Shown here: positions 17,415 through 25,748 of the stretch, one piece after another
Position numbering within the stretch: position 1 is the first letter of the stretch
Layout of the letters: each line of letters opens with the position of its first letter
NCBI RefSeq assembly: GCF_003122325.1
Contig: NZ_QFBC01000018.1
Coordinates: 1-64,000 of the forward strand
From: Rhizobium album
GTDB lineage: Bacteria > Pseudomonadota > Alphaproteobacteria > Rhizobiales > Rhizobiaceae
Direction: 5' to 3'
DNA length: 64,000 bases
The notes under the pieces: model-generated
Database searches by the model: none
What the model was told of the DNA's origin: nothing
The model's input: the letters and a program-made list of their open reading frames with translations, nothing else
Made by a program: the position numbers and the translations under genes

Positions 17415-17519
17415 CTTGAACTGAGGACAAAGGCCCGGAGAGGGGGATAGGCCTTTGTCCAGGTCTGATGCGGCGGGGGACGAGCCGGCTGTCAGACCTC
17501 GGCGTGATCAATCGCCGGT
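17375..17519 (-). ncRNA. predicted three-hairpin trans-acting small RNA
   Basis: On the minus strand three hairpins follow each other: GGTCTGA/TCAGACC (17462-17468 with 17492-17498), an 11-bp perfect stem GGACAAAGGCC/GGCCTTTGTCC (17425-17435 with 17450-17460), and the 11-bp terminator stem at 17383-17414 with a U-run. The loops are C-rich on this strand (CCCCC, CCCCCTCTCC, CCTCC), which suits pairing with ribosome binding sites as in rhizobial alpha-r small RNAs. A promoter with 17-base spacing lies at 17526-17554, giving about 145 nt. There is no open reading frame with a start signal. The position between a marR-type gene and polA recalls the alpha-r7 (Smr7C) family, but I cannot confirm that from memory. 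Confidence 0.7.
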
Positions 17520-17525
17520 AAGCAA

Positions 17526-17554
17526 GAGATGTGGCCCGGAATGTGGTTTTTCAA
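17526..17554 (-). promoter_or_regulatory. predicted promoter of the small RNA
   Basis: On the minus strand TTGAAA (17549-17554, preceded by C as in the rhizobial CTTGA form) and CATCTC (17526-17531) are 17 bases apart. The -10 box is weak. Confidence 0.45.
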
Positions 17555-17744
17555 GGGAAGCGCATGGAAGGGTGCGTTACAAATCGGTAACGTTTCGGTG
17601 AAAGACTTGCTGCCGCCCAGCCGGATGCCGCGGATGCGAGCCCGCAGGCAGGTCATCGATTCGTCATTTTTCCGGAAAGTTTCCGTTAACCGAACGACTG
17701 CAGAAAATTTTCGAATCGCGATCGGGAAAGCTTGCTTGGCGATT

Positions 17745-17763
17745 TACAAACGTTTGGTTTGTA
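17745..17763 (+). promoter_or_regulatory. TetR/AcrR-type operator, copy 1
   Basis: TACAAAC (17745-17751), five bases GTTTG, and GTTTGTA (17757-17763) form a perfect 7-bp inverted repeat, overlapped at its right end by TATATA, a possible -10 box. ACAAAC-type palindromes are bound by AcrR/TtgR-like TetR regulators, and such a regulator is encoded at 19301-19942. A nearly identical copy lies 335 bases downstream. Confidence 0.55.
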
Positions 17764-17846
17764 TATAAGCATCGACGTGTCGAAAAAACTTCGGCAGCCT
17801 TATCAAATCGCTCCTCAACGATGATCCACCGCGTTTGAGGAACGGA

Positions 17847-17968
17847 GGATATCCGGCATTTCCCTGCATAACGGATATCCTGCCGGGACAAGCAACGACC
17901 TCCAGTCGTGTCCCGTACGGTCCCAGAGCTGAAAGGCTCACCTGGCGGAAACAGCCGTTTCCGCCAGG
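17847..17968 (+). other. structured intergenic segment of unknown role
   Basis: This lies in a 907-base gap (17287-18193) and holds no credible gene. It contains GGATATCC at 17847-17854 and 17873-17880 (able to pair), CGGGAC/GTCCCG (17884-17889 with 17910-17915) enclosing ACGAC/GTCGT, GAGC/GCTC (17926-17939), and a perfect 12-bp hairpin CCTGGCGGAAAC/GTTTCCGCCAGG (17941-17952 with 17957-17968). No U-run follows on either strand. It lies between two copies of a TetR-type operator, so it may be a transcribed structured RNA, a long leader or a palindromic repeat element. I do not recognise it as a known riboswitch. Confidence 0.4.
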
Positions 17969-18079
17969 GGGATAGCCGTTTTGAAGGCGGGAAATCGGCA
18001 CCGGGAAGCGCTGTTGCGATTATCCCACACATTTTGGCCAATCGCTCTAATTTCTGTCACATTCGGCGAAGCGCTCGTT

Positions 18080-18098
18080 TACAAACATTTGGTCTGTA
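18080..18098 (+). promoter_or_regulatory. TetR/AcrR-type operator, copy 2
   Basis: TACAAAC (18080-18086), ATTTG, GTCTGTA (18092-18098) repeats copy 1 with one arm mismatch, and TATATA again overlaps the right end. It lies about 100 bases before the porin start, so it probably governs the porin. Confidence 0.55.
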
Positions 18099-18193
18099 TA
18101 TATCCAAACCTCAGTGAGTTCGAATTTGTCTTGCGGCGTCACTGTCGTTTGGAACTTGCTTCGATACGTCCCTAACCTGATTGGAGTTCAAAA

Positions 18194-19234
18194 ATGAACA
18201 TCAAGAGCCTTCTTCTCGGCTCCGCTGCAGCCCTCGCTGTAGTTTCCGGCGCCCAGGCTGCCGATGCCATCGTCGCTGCCGAGCCTGAGCCCATGGAATA
18301 TGTCCGCGTTTGCGATGCGTTCGGCACTGGCTATTTCTACATCCCGGGCACGGAAACCTGCCTCAAGGTCGGCGGCCGCGTCCGCTTCGACGTTCAGGCT
18401 GCTGACTCTTATTCGCCGAACAGCGACAACGGCTGGAACACCCGTTCGCGCGCTGAACTGTACCTCGACTCGGCCAGCGACACCGAATACGGCGCTCTGA
18501 AGACCCAGATCATTGCGCGTTGGGACTTCGACGGCGACTACAACGACGGCCAGCACACCACCACCAAGCTGATCGCTGCCAACATCACCCTCGCCGGCTT
18601 CCTCGTCGGTCTGGCTGACTCGCAGTACTCGTCCTTCACGAACTATGCCGGCGACATCATCAACGACGACGTCGTCTACTACGGTCCGTTCGAAACCAAC
18701 CAGATCACCTACAACTACGACGGCGGCAACGGCTTCAAGGCTGTGATCTCGCTCGAAGACGACAGCACCGATGACGACGACTACATGGTCGACGTTGTTG
18801 GCGGTATCGGTTACTCCACCGGCACCTTCGGCTTCACGGTTGTCGGCGGTTACGACCAGAGCGTTGAAGAAGGCGCGGTCAAGGCTCGTTTGGACGGCAC
18901 GTTCGGCGCGTTCTCCGCTTTCGTCATGGGTGGCTGGAACTCCGACGGCGACAAGCTCAACAAGTATGCCGGTTCGAACTTCGGCGGCGCTGCTTCTGGC
19001 ATCGGCTGGGGTGACTGGGCTGTTTGGGGTGGTCTCGGCTACTCGTTCAGCGACACGCTCGCTGCCAACCTGCAGCTCGCTTACACCGACTCGGAAGTCT
19101 TCGCAGCTGCTGCGAACGTCAAGTGGAACCCGGTTCCCGGCCTGCTGATCCAGCCGGAAGTCACCTACACCAACTGGGATTCGATCGACGAAGACCAGTG
19201 GAACGGTATGGTTCGCTTCCAGCGCACGTTCTAA
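18194..19234 (+). CDS. outer-membrane porin, RopA/Omp2b type
   Basis: General-diffusion porin of the alphaproteobacterial porin_2 family (rhizobial RopA, Brucella Omp2a/b). The 346-residue precursor starts with a Sec signal peptide (MNIKSLLLGSAAALAVVSGA, cleavage after AQA near residue 22). The mature start carries the family hallmark VRVCDAFGTGYFYIPGTETCLKVGGRVRFD with two cysteines, split here for length, then alternating beta-strands with aromatic residues and the terminal Phe (MVRFQRTF) required for outer-membrane insertion. Codon use is strongly biased, as for abundant proteins. The start follows TTGGAG. The TetR-type operator at 18080 and the terminator at 19294 delimit its transcript. 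The exact ortholog name (ropA or ropB group) is not assigned. Confidence 0.92.
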   Translation: MNIKSLLLGSAAALAVVSGAQAADAIVAAEPEPMEYVRVCDAFGTGYFYIPGTETCLKVGGRVRFDVQAADSYSPNSDNGWNTRSRAELYLDSASDTEYGALKTQIIARWDFDGDYNDGQHTTTKLIAANITLAGFLVGLADSQYSSFTNYAGDIINDDVVYYGPFETNQITYNYDGGNGFKAVISLEDDSTDDDDYMVDVVGGIGYSTGTFGFTVVGGYDQSVEEGAVKARLDGTFGAFSAFVMGGWNSDGDKLNKYAGSNFGGAASGIGWGDWAVWGGLGYSFSDTLAANLQLAYTDSEVFAAAANVKWNPVPGLLIQPEVTYTNWDSIDEDQWNGMVRFQRTF

Positions 19235-19293
19235 TGATCGATCGCCGGTTCGCGACACCCCCGCTCACGGACCGGCCGATTGGCCTGAAATCG

Positions 19294-19326
19294 TTCCCGC
19301 TCAGTCTTCTGGGCGGGAATTTTTTT
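19294..19326 (+). terminator. porin terminator
   Basis: TTCCCGC (19294-19300) pairs with GCGGGAA (19313-19319), followed by seven T residues (19320-19326). It overlaps the last codons of the convergent tetR gene. Confidence 0.85.
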
Positions 19327-19942
19327 GACAGCAGGTTTCGCTTATCAGGCCGGACAGGATCATCTTGACCAGCGCCTGACCATCGGGAGAAAGGCGGACC
19401 GTGCTGTGTTCCAGAGCCCAGTCGCTGAGAAGGCCGACAATGGTGGCGCTGAAGACCGATGCGGCACTTTCCGCATGCCAGGGGGCGGTCAGCCGGACTT
19501 CCTCTTCCACCGCAGAGAATATCTGTATGAAGGTCTGATGCAACTCGCGCCGGAACGTGGCGCCGCATATGCCGTCGCTTTCCGTCAGGGAAATATCGAG
19601 CCGCATCATGCAACGGATCAGGCCGCGTTGACGCGGATCGTTTTCCAGCCGCTCGAACAGTTCGGAGACGATGTCGTTGATCTTCGTCAGCACGGAAACG
19701 GCCGTATTGTTGGACAATTCCGCAGCAAGCTTTCGATATGGCTCCTTGCCGCGGTCGCGGATGGCCAGCAGCAGGCCCTGCTTGTTCTTGAAATGCCAGT
19801 GAATAGCGCCGCGCGTTACGCCGACGGCAACGGCAATTTCTTCAAGACTGACTTTTTCGTAGCCCTTTTCCAGAAACAAACTCTCGGCTGCCTGCAGAAT
19901 CTGTCTGGCCGTCTCCGCAGCATCTTCCTTGGTTCGTCTCAT
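19301..19942 (-). CDS. TetR/AcrR family transcription regulator
   Basis: A 213-residue repressor of the AcrR/TtgR/AmeR-like branch of the TetR family. The DNA-binding domain is at the N-terminus: RQILQAAESLFLEKGYEKVS, then the helix-turn-helix LEEIAVAVGVTRGAIHWHFK (about 31-50) and the usual KNKQGLLLAI. The C-terminal two thirds is a helical ligand and dimer domain. These regulators normally repress multidrug efflux pumps, but no pump gene is beside it; the two ACAAAC-type palindromes at 17745 and 18080 are likely sites for it or a relative. ATG at 19942 is the natural start. It is divergent from polA, 226 bases away. Confidence 0.88.
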   Translation of the reverse strand: MRRTKEDAAETARQILQAAESLFLEKGYEKVSLEEIAVAVGVTRGAIHWHFKNKQGLLLAIRDRGKEPYRKLAAELSNNTAVSVLTKINDIVSELFERLENDPRQRGLIRCMMRLDISLTESDGICGATFRRELHQTFIQIFSAVEEEVRLTAPWHAESAASVFSATIVGLLSDWALEHSTVRLSPDGQALVKMILSGLISETCCQKNSRPED

Positions 19943-20168
19943 GAATGACTATTTCCCCACCTTTTTTATTCACATTTTTTTTACTTCCCCAATTGGTGTA
20001 AAGCACAGCCGGAAAGACTGTCCAAGTGAATAAAGCAAAACGGCGGGATTTTAATAACCGGACACTCAACCTGGAGCCGCAGTGCGGTTTTGGCTTTCTG
20101 CCGGGAAAATCTCCACTGAGCGAACAGTGCAATGGACCTTGACGCCGCGGCAGGCTATCCATGCTGGC

Positions 20169-23100
20169 ATGAAAAAAGGTGATCATCTCTTCCTCGTCGA
20201 CGGCTCGGGTTTCATCTTCCGTGCCTTCCATGCCCTGCCGCCGCTGACCCGCAAGTCCGACGGCCTGCCGGTCGGCGCCGTCTCCGGTTTCTGCAACATG
20301 TTGTGGAAGCTTCTGACCGATGCCCGCGATACGTCCGTCGGCGTCACGCCGTCGCATTTCGCGGTGATCTTCGATTATTCGTCGCAAACCTTCCGCAAGC
20401 AGCTTTACGATGCCTACAAGGCGAACCGTTCGGCGCCGCCGGAAGAGCTGATCCCGCAATTCGGCCTGATTCGTGAAGCGACGCGCGCCTTCAACCTGCC
20501 CTGCATCGAGACGGAGGGGTTCGAGGCCGACGATATCATCGCCACCTATGCCCGCCAGGCCGAAGCGATCGGCGCGGATGTCACCATCGTTTCCTCAGAC
20601 AAGGACCTGATGCAGCTGGTGACGCCGAATGTCCACATGTACGACAGCATGAAGGACAAGCAGATCGGCATCCCTGATGTCATCGAGAAATGGGGCGTGC
20701 CGCCGGAAAAGATGATCGACCTGCAATCGCTGACCGGCGATTCGACCGACAATATTCCCGGCGTGCCGGGCATCGGCCCGAAGACGGCGGCGCAGCTACT
20801 GGAAGAATACGGTGATCTGGATACGTTGCTTGCCCGCGCCGGCGAGATCAAGCAGCAGAAGCGGCGCGAATCGATCATCGCCAATGCCGATCTGGCCCGC
20901 CTGTCGCGCACGCTGGTGACATTGCGTACCGACGTGCCGCTCGACATGGCACTCGACGCATTGGTGCTCGAGCCGCAGGACGGTCCGAAGCTCGTCGGCT
21001 TCCTGAAGGCGATGGAATTCGGAACCTTGACGCGCCGCGTCGCCGATGCTTGCGGCTGTGACGCCGGTGCCATCGCGCCCGCCGAGGTCAAGGTCGAATG
21101 GGGAGAAAGCGCTCGCGGTCCGGATCTCGATCCCGGCGATAGCGACGGCCCGCCGGAGGGTATCACGGTCGTCGATGGCGCCATCAGCGGTGCGGTGGAG
21201 GCTGCGCCCGATGCCTTGCCGGCGCAAGGCCCGCACGAGGGCACCACGCCCGCCGACCTCGCCAAGGCGCGCGCCGAGCTTTTTGCCGCCGAAAAGATCG
21301 ATCTGTCGTCCTATGTCGCCATCCGCGACGTGGCGACGCTCGACATCTGGATCGCCGCTGCCCGGGAAACCGGCCTGGTCGCCTTCGACACCGAAACGAC
21401 ATCGATCGATGCCATGCAGGCGGATATCGTCGGATTTTCGCTGGCGATCGCCGATAATACCGACGATCCGCGCGGCACGAAGATCCGTGCAGCCTACATT
21501 CCCCTGGCCCACAAGGCCGGGACCGGCGACCTGCTCGGCGGTGGGACGGTGGAAAACCAGATCCCGCTGGCAGAGGCGCTGCTGCGGCTGAAGGATCTGC
21601 TGGAAGACCCGTCGATCCTCAAGGTGGCGCAAAATCTCAAATATGATTACCTGCTGATGCAGCGCTACGGCATCGTCGTGCGCGGATTCGACGACACGAT
21701 GCTGATGTCCTACGTGCTGGATGCCGGCAACAATGCGCACGGCATGGACAGCCTGTCGGAGCGTTGGCTCGGGCACAAGCCGATCGCCTTCAAGGACGTC
21801 GCCGGCAGCGGCCGCACCGGCGTCACCTTCGACATGGTCGATATCGACCGGGCAACGGCCTATGCCGCCGAAGATGCCGACGTGACGCTGCGGCTCTGGA
21901 TGGTGCTCAAGCCACGCCTGACGGCGCAGAAGCTGACCACCGTCTACGAGCGGCTGGAGCGGCCCTTGGTGCCGGTGCTGGCACGCATGGAATCGCGCGG
22001 CATCACCGTCGACCGGCAGATCCTGTCGCGGCTTTCGGGTGAACTGGCCCAGGGCGCGGCAGCCCTCGAAGACGAAATCTACCAGCTGGCGGGCGAAAAA
22101 TTCACCATCGGCTCGCCCAAGCAGCTCGGCGACATCCTGTTCGGCAAGATGGGCCTGCCCGGCGGCGCCAAGACCAAGACCGGCCAGTGGTCGACCTCGG
22201 CGCAGGTGCTGGAAGACCTTGCTGCCACCGGCCATGAACTGCCGCGCAAGATCGTCGACTGGCGCCAGCTCACCAAGCTGAAATCGACCTACACCGATGC
22301 CTTGCCCGGCTACATCCATCCGGAAACCAGGCGCGTCCACACCTCCTATTCATTGGCTTCAACGACGACCGGACGCCTGTCCTCGTCCGAGCCGAATCTG
22401 CAGAACATTCCGGTGCGCACGGCGGAAGGGCGCAAGATCCGCACGGCGTTCATATCGACGCCGGGCAACCGCCTGCTGTCGGCGGATTACAGCCAGATCG
22501 AATTGCGGGTGCTGGCCCATGTGGCGGATATTCCGCAATTGAAGCAGGCCTTCTCCGACGGCATCGACATCCATGCGATGACGGCGTCGGAAATGTTCGG
22601 CGTTCCGGTGGCAGGCATGCCGTCGGAGGTCCGGCGCCGCGCCAAGGCGATCAATTTCGGTATCATCTACGGCATTTCCGCCTTCGGTCTCGCCAACCAG
22701 CTTGGCATCGAACGCTCCGAGGCGAGCGATTACATCAAGAAATATTTCGAGCGTTTCCCCGGCATCCGCGACTATATGGATGCCACCAAGGCGACGGCGC
22801 GTGAAAACGGGTATGTCGAGACCATCTTCGGGCGGCGGGTGCATTATCCCGAGATCCGCTCGTCCAATCCGTCCGTCCGCGCCTTCAACGAGCGGGCCGC
22901 CATCAACGCCCCGATCCAGGGGTCGGCGGCCGATATCATCCGCCGGGCGATGATCCGCATGGAGCCGGCGCTGCAGGCGGCCGGGCTTTCGGCGCGCATG
23001 CTGCTGCAGGTTCATGACGAACTGATCTTCGAAGTCGAGGAGGGCGAAGTCGACAAGACCATGCCCATCGTTACCCAGATCATGGAAGGCGCGGCCATGC

Positions 23101-23171
23101 CGGCGATCGACATGAAGGTGCCGCTGAAGGTGGATGCGCGCGCCGCGACGAACTGGGACGAGGCGCACTGA
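20169..23171 (+). CDS. polA: DNA polymerase I
   Basis: The 1000-residue enzyme fills gaps and removes RNA primers. Three domains are visible: the 5' nuclease (about 1-290; FLVDGSGFIFRAFHAL, ETEGFEADDIIA, SDKDLMQLV and SLTGDSTDNIPGVPGIGPK), a proofreading 3'-5' exonuclease with the DxE motif kept in AFDTETTSID (about 404-413), and the polymerase domain with motif A (SADYSQIELRVLAH, about 773), the finger motif RRRAKAINFGIIYG and motif C (LQVHDELIFEVEE, about 944). The exonuclease therefore looks active, unlike in many bacteria. ATG at 20169 matches the family N-terminus; the frame is open 29 codons earlier without homology. It converges with phnN. Confidence 0.97.
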   Translation: MKKGDHLFLVDGSGFIFRAFHALPPLTRKSDGLPVGAVSGFCNMLWKLLTDARDTSVGVTPSHFAVIFDYSSQTFRKQLYDAYKANRSAPPEELIPQFGLIREATRAFNLPCIETEGFEADDIIATYARQAEAIGADVTIVSSDKDLMQLVTPNVHMYDSMKDKQIGIPDVIEKWGVPPEKMIDLQSLTGDSTDNIPGVPGIGPKTAAQLLEEYGDLDTLLARAGEIKQQKRRESIIANADLARLSRTLVTLRTDVPLDMALDALVLEPQDGPKLVGFLKAMEFGTLTRRVADACGCDAGAIAPAEVKVEWGESARGPDLDPGDSDGPPEGITVVDGAISGAVEAAPDALPAQGPHEGTTPADLAKARAELFAAEKIDLSSYVAIRDVATLDIWIAAARETGLVAFDTETTSIDAMQADIVGFSLAIADNTDDPRGTKIRAAYIPLAHKAGTGDLLGGGTVENQIPLAEALLRLKDLLEDPSILKVAQNLKYDYLLMQRYGIVVRGFDDTMLMSYVLDAGNNAHGMDSLSERWLGHKPIAFKDVAGSGRTGVTFDMVDIDRATAYAAEDADVTLRLWMVLKPRLTAQKLTTVYERLERPLVPVLARMESRGITVDRQILSRLSGELAQGAAALEDEIYQLAGEKFTIGSPKQLGDILFGKMGLPGGAKTKTGQWSTSAQVLEDLAATGHELPRKIVDWRQLTKLKSTYTDALPGYIHPETRRVHTSYSLASTTTGRLSSSEPNLQNIPVRTAEGRKIRTAFISTPGNRLLSADYSQIELRVLAHVADIPQLKQAFSDGIDIHAMTASEMFGVPVAGMPSEVRRRAKAINFGIIYGISAFGLANQLGIERSEASDYIKKYFERFPGIRDYMDATKATARENGYVETIFGRRVHYPEIRSSNPSVRAFNERAAINAPIQGSAADIIRRAMIRMEPALQAAGLSARMLLQVHDELIFEVEEGEVDKTMPIVTQIMEGAAMPAIDMKVPLKVDARAATNWDEAH

Positions 23172-23202
23172 GCGCCTTTCCCCTCATTCCATTTGCGAAA
23201 AC

Positions 23203-23790
23203 TCAGCGGCCGAGCCAGCCGTTCAGCACCGTCATCAGCGTGCTGCCGGCAGCATCGAGCGTGCCGCCATTGTCGATGGTGACGATGTCGTAGTCCCCGT
23301 CGATCGACAGCACGCTGCGCTCCAGGCGGCGAAGGATTTCGTCGCGCGTTTCCCGCCCGCGCGCTTCCAGGCGCTCCGCCAGGATCGGCAGGGGAGCGGT
23401 GATGTTGATGACGGTCATTGCCGGGAAGGCGGCCTTGAAGTGCGGCAGGGCCGAGCGCGAACCGTTGGCGATCACCAGATGCCCGCGTGCCACCGCGCCG
23501 AGTGTTTCGGCGGGAATACCATAGGACAGCCCGTGCGCCTGCCACGAAACGGCAAAACGCCCGGCTTCCGCCATGGCGGAAAAATCGTCGGGGGAAACGC
23601 TGTCATGATCTTCGCCGCCGACCTCGTCCTTGCGGGTGATGACGCGCCGGACGAAGGTGACGTCGTCGCGGCCGGCCAGTGCCCGGGCCGCAAAGCCCAT
23701 CAGCGAATCCTTGCCGGCGCCGCTCGGGCCGACGACAACGGCCATGCGGCCGCGCGTCGGTGAACCCGTCCCGTTTCCGCTTCCGGTCAT
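23203..23790 (-). CDS. phnN: ribose 1,5-bisphosphate phosphokinase PhnN
   Basis: Converts ribose 1,5-bisphosphate to phosphoribosyl pyrophosphate, recycling the sugar left by C-P lyase. The 195-residue product is a guanylate-kinase-like P-loop protein with Walker A GPSGAGKDS (21-29), the segment FVRRVITRKDEVGGEDH typical of PhnN, the substrate-binding WQAHGLSYGIP, and VLNGWLG at the C-terminus. It is the last gene of the phn operon and starts inside the phnM stop codon (ATGA at 23787-23790), so the two are coupled. It converges on polA with 31 bases between stops. Confidence 0.92.
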   Translation of the reverse strand: MTGSGNGTGSPTRGRMAVVVGPSGAGKDSLMGFAARALAGRDDVTFVRRVITRKDEVGGEDHDSVSPDDFSAMAEAGRFAVSWQAHGLSYGIPAETLGAVARGHLVIANGSRSALPHFKAAFPAMTVINITAPLPILAERLEARGRETRDEILRRLERSVLSIDGDYDIVTIDNGGTLDAAGSTLMTVLNGWLGR

Positions 23791-24926
23791 GCAACCCGCC
23801 GGCCCTGGCGCCAGATGGCGCGCGCAACCGGGACGCCGGCCTCGTGATGCACACGCACGAGATCGGCGCGCAGGCCGGTTTCGAGGCGGCCGCGGTCATC
23901 GAGGCTGACGGTGCGCGCCGGCGTTGCCGTCACCATGGCGAGCGCCTGCGGCAGGCTGATGCCGTCCACCTCGTCGGCGAGGACGAAGGGCGCATGCAGC
24001 AGGCTGAGCGGCACGTAATCGGAGGACAGGACGTCGAGAACGCCCATCTCGGCCAGTTCCCTGGCGGCGATGTTGCCGGAATGCGACTTGCCACGCACGA
24101 TGTTCGGTGCGCCCATCAGCACGCTCATGCCGGCACCGTGCGACGCCTTGGCGGCTTCGAAGCTCGTCGGGAACTCCGCCAGGCGTACGCCATAGGTCTT
24201 TGCCTCGTCGACATGGCCGAGCGTGGCATCATCATGGCTGGCGACGGTGATACCGCGGGCAGCACAGATCCTGGCGATGGCGTCGCGATGCGGTGCGGCA
24301 TATCTGGCCGAGGCTTCCTGCCGGTTGGCGACGAAAGCGGCGAAAGCCTCGTCGCTGAGACCACGCTTCTTCTGGTAGTAGAGTACGTATTGTTCCATCG
24401 TCTGGAACTGGCGTTGGCCAGGCGCGTGATCCATCAGCGAAACGAGGCCGACCTGTGGGTCCTCGGCGAAATCCATGAAATGGTCGAGCACGTCGGCGGA
24501 GGACACTTCGCAGCGCAGGTGGATCTTGTGTTCGGCGCGCAGGCGGTTTTCGCGGGCGGCGGCCTGGATGGCATCCGCCATCTCGCGCATCTCGCCATGG
24601 GCGAAACCGCCGTCTTCGTCGGACCCCATGCGCAGGCAGTCGAAGACGGTGGTGATGCCTGACGTCACCACCTGGGCGTCATGCGCCTGGATCGCCGCCG
24701 TCTTGTTCCAGCGTACGCCGGGCCGCGGCGAATAGTGGGCTTCGAGATGATCGGTGTGCAGCTCGACCAGCCCCGGGATGATGTAATCGCCTTCGAAATC
24801 TTCACCGGTGCGGCTGTTGCCAGCGGCGATGTCGGCGATCTTGCCGTCGCGGATCACGAGCGTACCGGAAACGATTTCGTTTTCCAGCACGAGGCGGGCA
24901 TTGGTGAAAACCTGTTCGGCGGACAT
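23787..24926 (-). CDS. phnM: alkylphosphonate diphosphatase PhnM
   Basis: Metal-dependent amidohydrolase-fold enzyme that removes diphosphate from ribose 1-alkylphosphonate 5-triphosphate before C-P bond cleavage. The 379-residue protein has the IIPGLVELHTDHLEAHYSP motif with the paired metal His residues, followed by FDCLRMGSDED, the segment SLMDHAPGQRQF with a metal His, HDDATLGHVDEA, and the C-terminal MVTATPAR and GLRADLVRV of the amidohydrolase family. Length is that of PhnM. Start at 24926 follows AAGGAGA. It lies 14 bases after the DUF1045 gene. The core C-P lyase genes phnGHIJKL are not in this window. Confidence 0.93.
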   Translation of the reverse strand: MSAEQVFTNARLVLENEIVSGTLVIRDGKIADIAAGNSRTGEDFEGDYIIPGLVELHTDHLEAHYSPRPGVRWNKTAAIQAHDAQVVTSGITTVFDCLRMGSDEDGGFAHGEMREMADAIQAAARENRLRAEHKIHLRCEVSSADVLDHFMDFAEDPQVGLVSLMDHAPGQRQFQTMEQYVLYYQKKRGLSDEAFAAFVANRQEASARYAAPHRDAIARICAARGITVASHDDATLGHVDEAKTYGVRLAEFPTSFEAAKASHGAGMSVLMGAPNIVRGKSHSGNIAARELAEMGVLDVLSSDYVPLSLLHAPFVLADEVDGISLPQALAMVTATPARTVSLDDRGRLETGLRADLVRVHHEAGVPVARAIWRQGRRVA

Positions 24927-24940
24927 GGGTATTTTCTCCT

Positions 24941-25639
24941 TCAGGCCGCTCCGAGCGGCAGCCAGGTATGAACGGTAAAGGGGGCGCCGCGGCTTTCCTC
25001 GACGAACAGCGCCAGTCCGGAAATCGGAAGCGGCCGGTCGGTGAAGGCGGCGAAGCGGTCCTCGAGCAGGGCACGCACCGCCGGCTGGCGATCGGCCGCG
25101 ACCGGACCGGTCAGAGTCATATGAAAACGGAACTCGTCCATCACATAGGGATAACCCCAGCGCAGGAGATGTTCACGCTGCGTCTCGCTCAGGCCCTCCG
25201 GCTTGCGGCGGGCGATGTCCGCCGGGCTCAATGCGGCGCGGAACGGCTCGAACGCCTTGACCGTTGCCGCGGCGAAAGCCTGCAGTTGCGGCTGTTCTTC
25301 CTCGGGGACAAGCGCGAAGAACGGGCCGAGCTGGCCGAGCACCAGCTTGGGGATGTCGAAAGGCCGGGTGGCCTTTGCAAAGTCCTCCATGGCGTCCAGA
25401 AGCTCGTTTTCGCGCACGCTGGCCGCCAGTTCGAACGGCGCCTTGAGGGTGGCATGGAAACCGTAGCGCCGTGGGTCTTCGATCATGGCCTCGATGTCAC
25501 CGGCCGAAAATTCGCCGGCGGCTTCGGCCGGAAAAACCGCGTTGGAGAAGGCATCCCGGCCCAGCCAGTGGGTGGCGGCAACCGTCAAGGCATCATCCTT
25601 CGGAGGGGCGAAATAGAGGGCGTACCGCAAAATTCTCAT
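24941..25639 (-). CDS. DUF1045 phosphonate-operon protein (2H phosphoesterase fold)
   Basis: A 232-residue protein of the DUF1045 family that is nearly always encoded in phosphonate (phn) operons. It has two HxT/S-type motifs, YGFHATLKAPFEL and FRFHMTLTGPV, the pair that defines the 2H phosphoesterase (RNA ligase/cyclic phosphodiesterase-like) fold. Such a fold suggests hydrolysis of a cyclic phosphate sugar intermediate, in line with the ribose cyclic phosphate formed by C-P lyase, but this role is inference. ATG at 25639 matches the conserved RYALYFAPP opening; an upstream extension of 18 codons is possible but unconserved. It sits between phnE and phnM. Confidence 0.85.
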   Translation of the reverse strand: MRILRYALYFAPPKDDALTVAATHWLGRDAFSNAVFPAEAAGEFSAGDIEAMIEDPRRYGFHATLKAPFELAASVRENELLDAMEDFAKATRPFDIPKLVLGQLGPFFALVPEEEQPQLQAFAAATVKAFEPFRAALSPADIARRKPEGLSETQREHLLRWGYPYVMDEFRFHMTLTGPVAADRQPAVRALLEDRFAAFTDRPLPISGLALFVEESRGAPFTVHTWLPLGAA

Positions 25640-25748
25640 CCCGGATTGGTGTCGTTCGGCAGGCAAAATGCTGCGTTTGCCGTGAGGCGGCAAGTGATGC
25701 CTGCGCTAAAAGATTTCCGTGACAGAATGATGATGGTCCGCAGCTTTT

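Noticed and set aside
17664-18041. Minus-strand frame of 125 codons across the structured segment
   Set aside because: No ribosome binding site, Arg/Ser-rich low-quality composition, and it crosses a TetR-type operator and several stable hairpins.
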